A stretch of DNA of 64,000 bases, taken from contig JAIXTW010000010.1 of the NCBI GenBank assembly GCA_027483765.1, positions 124,001-188,000 of the forward strand. The letters are read 5' to 3'. A program made the translations under genes and the position numbers. The DNA is from Streptomycetaceae bacterium. Lineage in GTDB: Bacteria; Actinomycetota; Actinomycetes; Nanopelagicales; Nanopelagicaceae. The notes beneath the pieces are model-generated. The model saw only the letters and a list, made by a program, of their open reading frames with translations, was not told the DNA's origin and ran no database searches. This document shows positions 62,942 to 64,000 of this stretch, in pieces. Positions within the stretch are counted from its first letter, which is position 1. Every line of letters starts with the position of its first letter.

Positions 62942-64000
62942 TTAGCTGCAACCAGATGTGTTTCCGCATCCTTCGCATACAAAGCAAGCACCTGACATAC
63001 GCATCTTTACTCCACATGTCATGCAGAGTGGTGCATCAGATTTGATTCCCATTGACTCGAGGAGATCAGATGATGAACCAATTGTTGATGCCAATGGTGC
63101 TGGCTCAATTTTTACCGCTACCGGCTTTGGTGCCTCAGCTTTTACAGCCGCAGGAGCCACCACAGCCGCAGCCGCTTTTGGGCTATCGGTTTCCTTTGCA
63201 ATCTGCACGTACTCGCCACCGTTATCAAGGGCTGCTGCACGCTCTGCTGCTGTGTAGAGGCCCATTGCTGAACGCTCTTCGAATGGCAAGTAATCAAGTG
63301 CCAAGCGACGGAAGATGTAATCCATCATGGATTGCGCCATGCGGATATCTGCATCATCTGTCATGCCTGCTGGTTCGAAGCGAAGGTTGGTGAACTTCTC
63401 AACGAATGTCTCTAGCGGAACTCCGTACTGAAGTCCGATAGATACTGCGATTGAGAATGCATCCATGACACCGGCAAGAGTTGATCCTTGCTTACCGAGC
63501 TTCAAGAAGACTTCACCGAGTGCGCCATCAGCATATGCACCAGCGGTCATGTAACCCTCTGCGCCTCCAACTGAGAACGATGTTGTTGTTGATGGACGTG
63601 ACTTTGGAAGGCGCTTGCGAACTGGTTCTGCAACCGCTTCGACAGGAGCATCTTTCTTCTTAGCCTTTCCATCAGAAAGTGGCTGACCGACCTTGCAGTT
63701 ATCGCGGTATACAGCGAGTGCCTTAAGTCCGAGCTTCCAACCTTCGTAGTAAACCTCTTCAACTTCTTCCACTGTTGCATCTTCTGGAAGGTTAACTGTC
63801 TTTGAGATTGCACCTGAAAGGAATGGCTGACATGCAGCCATCATGCGCACGTGGCCCATTGGAGCAATTGAACGTGCACCGAGAGCGCAGTCGAATACGT
63901 CGTAGTGCTCTGTCTTAAGTCCTGGAGCATCAATGACGTGTCCATTTGCAGCAATAAATTCAACGATTGCTTCGATGGTCTCTTCTGTGTAGCCAAGCTT
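62942..64000 (-). CDS. nrdJ: Adenosylcobalamin-dependent (class II) ribonucleotide reductase, C-terminal part
   Basis: Reduces ribonucleotides to deoxyribonucleotides. 352 codons are in the window, in frame to the right edge; the track ORF starts at an internal Met (MGHVRMM), but the frame is open back to base 64000 (KLGYTEETIEAIVEF, HYDVFDCALGARSIAPMGH). A Ser/Thr-Pro-rich linker precedes the Cys-rich end CMTCGVKMRMSGACFVCEGCGNTSGCS, the family's C-terminal redox/zinc tail. The N-terminal catalytic part lies outside. Confidence 0.93.
   Translation of the reverse strand, partial: KLGYTEETIEAIVEFIAANGHVIDAPGLKTEHYDVFDCALGARSIAPMGHVRMMAACQPFLSGAISKTVNLPEDATVEEVEEVYYEGWKLGLKALAVYRDNCKVGQPLSDGKAKKKDAPVEAVAEPVRKRLPKSRPSTTTSFSVGGAEGYMTAGAYADGALGEVFLKLGKQGSTLAGVMDAFSIAVSIGLQYGVPLETFVEKFTNLRFEPAGMTDDADIRMAQSMMDYIFRRLALDYLPFEERSAMGLYTAAERAAALDNGGEYVQIAKETDSPKAAAAVVAPAAVKAEAPKPVAVKIEPAPLASTIGSSSDLLESMGIKSDAPLCMTCGVKMRMSGACFVCEGCGNTSGCS

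Noticed and set aside
1-64000. rRNA, tRNA, CRISPR array, insertion sequence, prophage
   Set aside because: No cloverleaf-like segment, repeat-spacer array, transposase or phage structural gene was recognised by eye; short tandem repeats at 35569, 58212 and 59389 are too small and irregular for CRISPR.

Overview
The window reads as a gene-dense, mid-GC actinobacterial chromosome, probably a streamlined freshwater lineage of the Nanopelagicales (acI) type. Pointers: the rplS-lepB-rnhB-yraN-comM-dprA block, SepH, a DUF7455 mini-protein, a Lys/Ala-rich HrdB-type sigma factor, a SAM-IV riboswitch, class II DAHP synthase, a B12-dependent ribonucleotide reductase, tiny intergenic gaps with overlapping convergent genes, and many starts where a TANNNT -10 box sits 6-7 nt before the start codon (leaderless mRNAs). 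The lineage is an inference; no rRNA, tRNA, CRISPR, prophage or insertion sequence was seen, and no gene-free stretch exceeds 300 bases.

Layout. 1-5 kb: start of class II DAHP synthase, a phosphofructokinase with the PPi-type signature, an EamA transporter, uppP, era. 4.7-9.4 kb: leftward housekeeping operon from rplS to dprA; its L19 carries an unusual repetitive acidic tail. 9.4-21 kb: suhB/sepH, secreted hydrolase, phosphodiesterase, topoisomerase IV (a ParC that ends without a C-terminal domain, and ParE), methyltransferase, ABC-F protein, secreted protease. 21-26 kb: principal sigma factor, metX under a SAM-IV riboswitch, two small unknowns. 26-31 kb: heme-type ABC transporter with two divergent secreted proteins. 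31-38 kb: DinG-like helicase, 2-hydroxyacid dehydrogenase, MFS carrier, pyruvate phosphate dikinase.

38-59.4 kb is accessory-looking and the most interesting part. It holds (a) a carbohydrate-type ABC transporter with two different ATPases, followed by a separately promoted trio (amidohydrolase, MIP18/DUF59 protein, and a 305-aa protein resembling a tyrosine-recombinase core without catalytic residues); the two promoters carry the same tandem operator-like repeat. It also holds (b) a long operon starting with a quaternary-amine-type ABC transporter and continuing into a formaldehyde-activating-enzyme (Fae) homologue, an enolase-superfamily dehydratase, an aldehyde dehydrogenase, a 3-hydroxyisobutyrate-dehydrogenase-type enzyme and an EamA carrier, with a divergent IclR regulator and an iron-type alcohol dehydrogenase. 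I read (b) as an undescribed uptake-and-oxidation pathway, possibly for a methylated or C1-releasing compound. The substrate cannot be told from sequence.

59.4-64 kb: the complete riboflavin operon ribD-ribE-ribBA-ribH behind an FMN riboswitch, then the 3' part of nrdJ running off the right edge.
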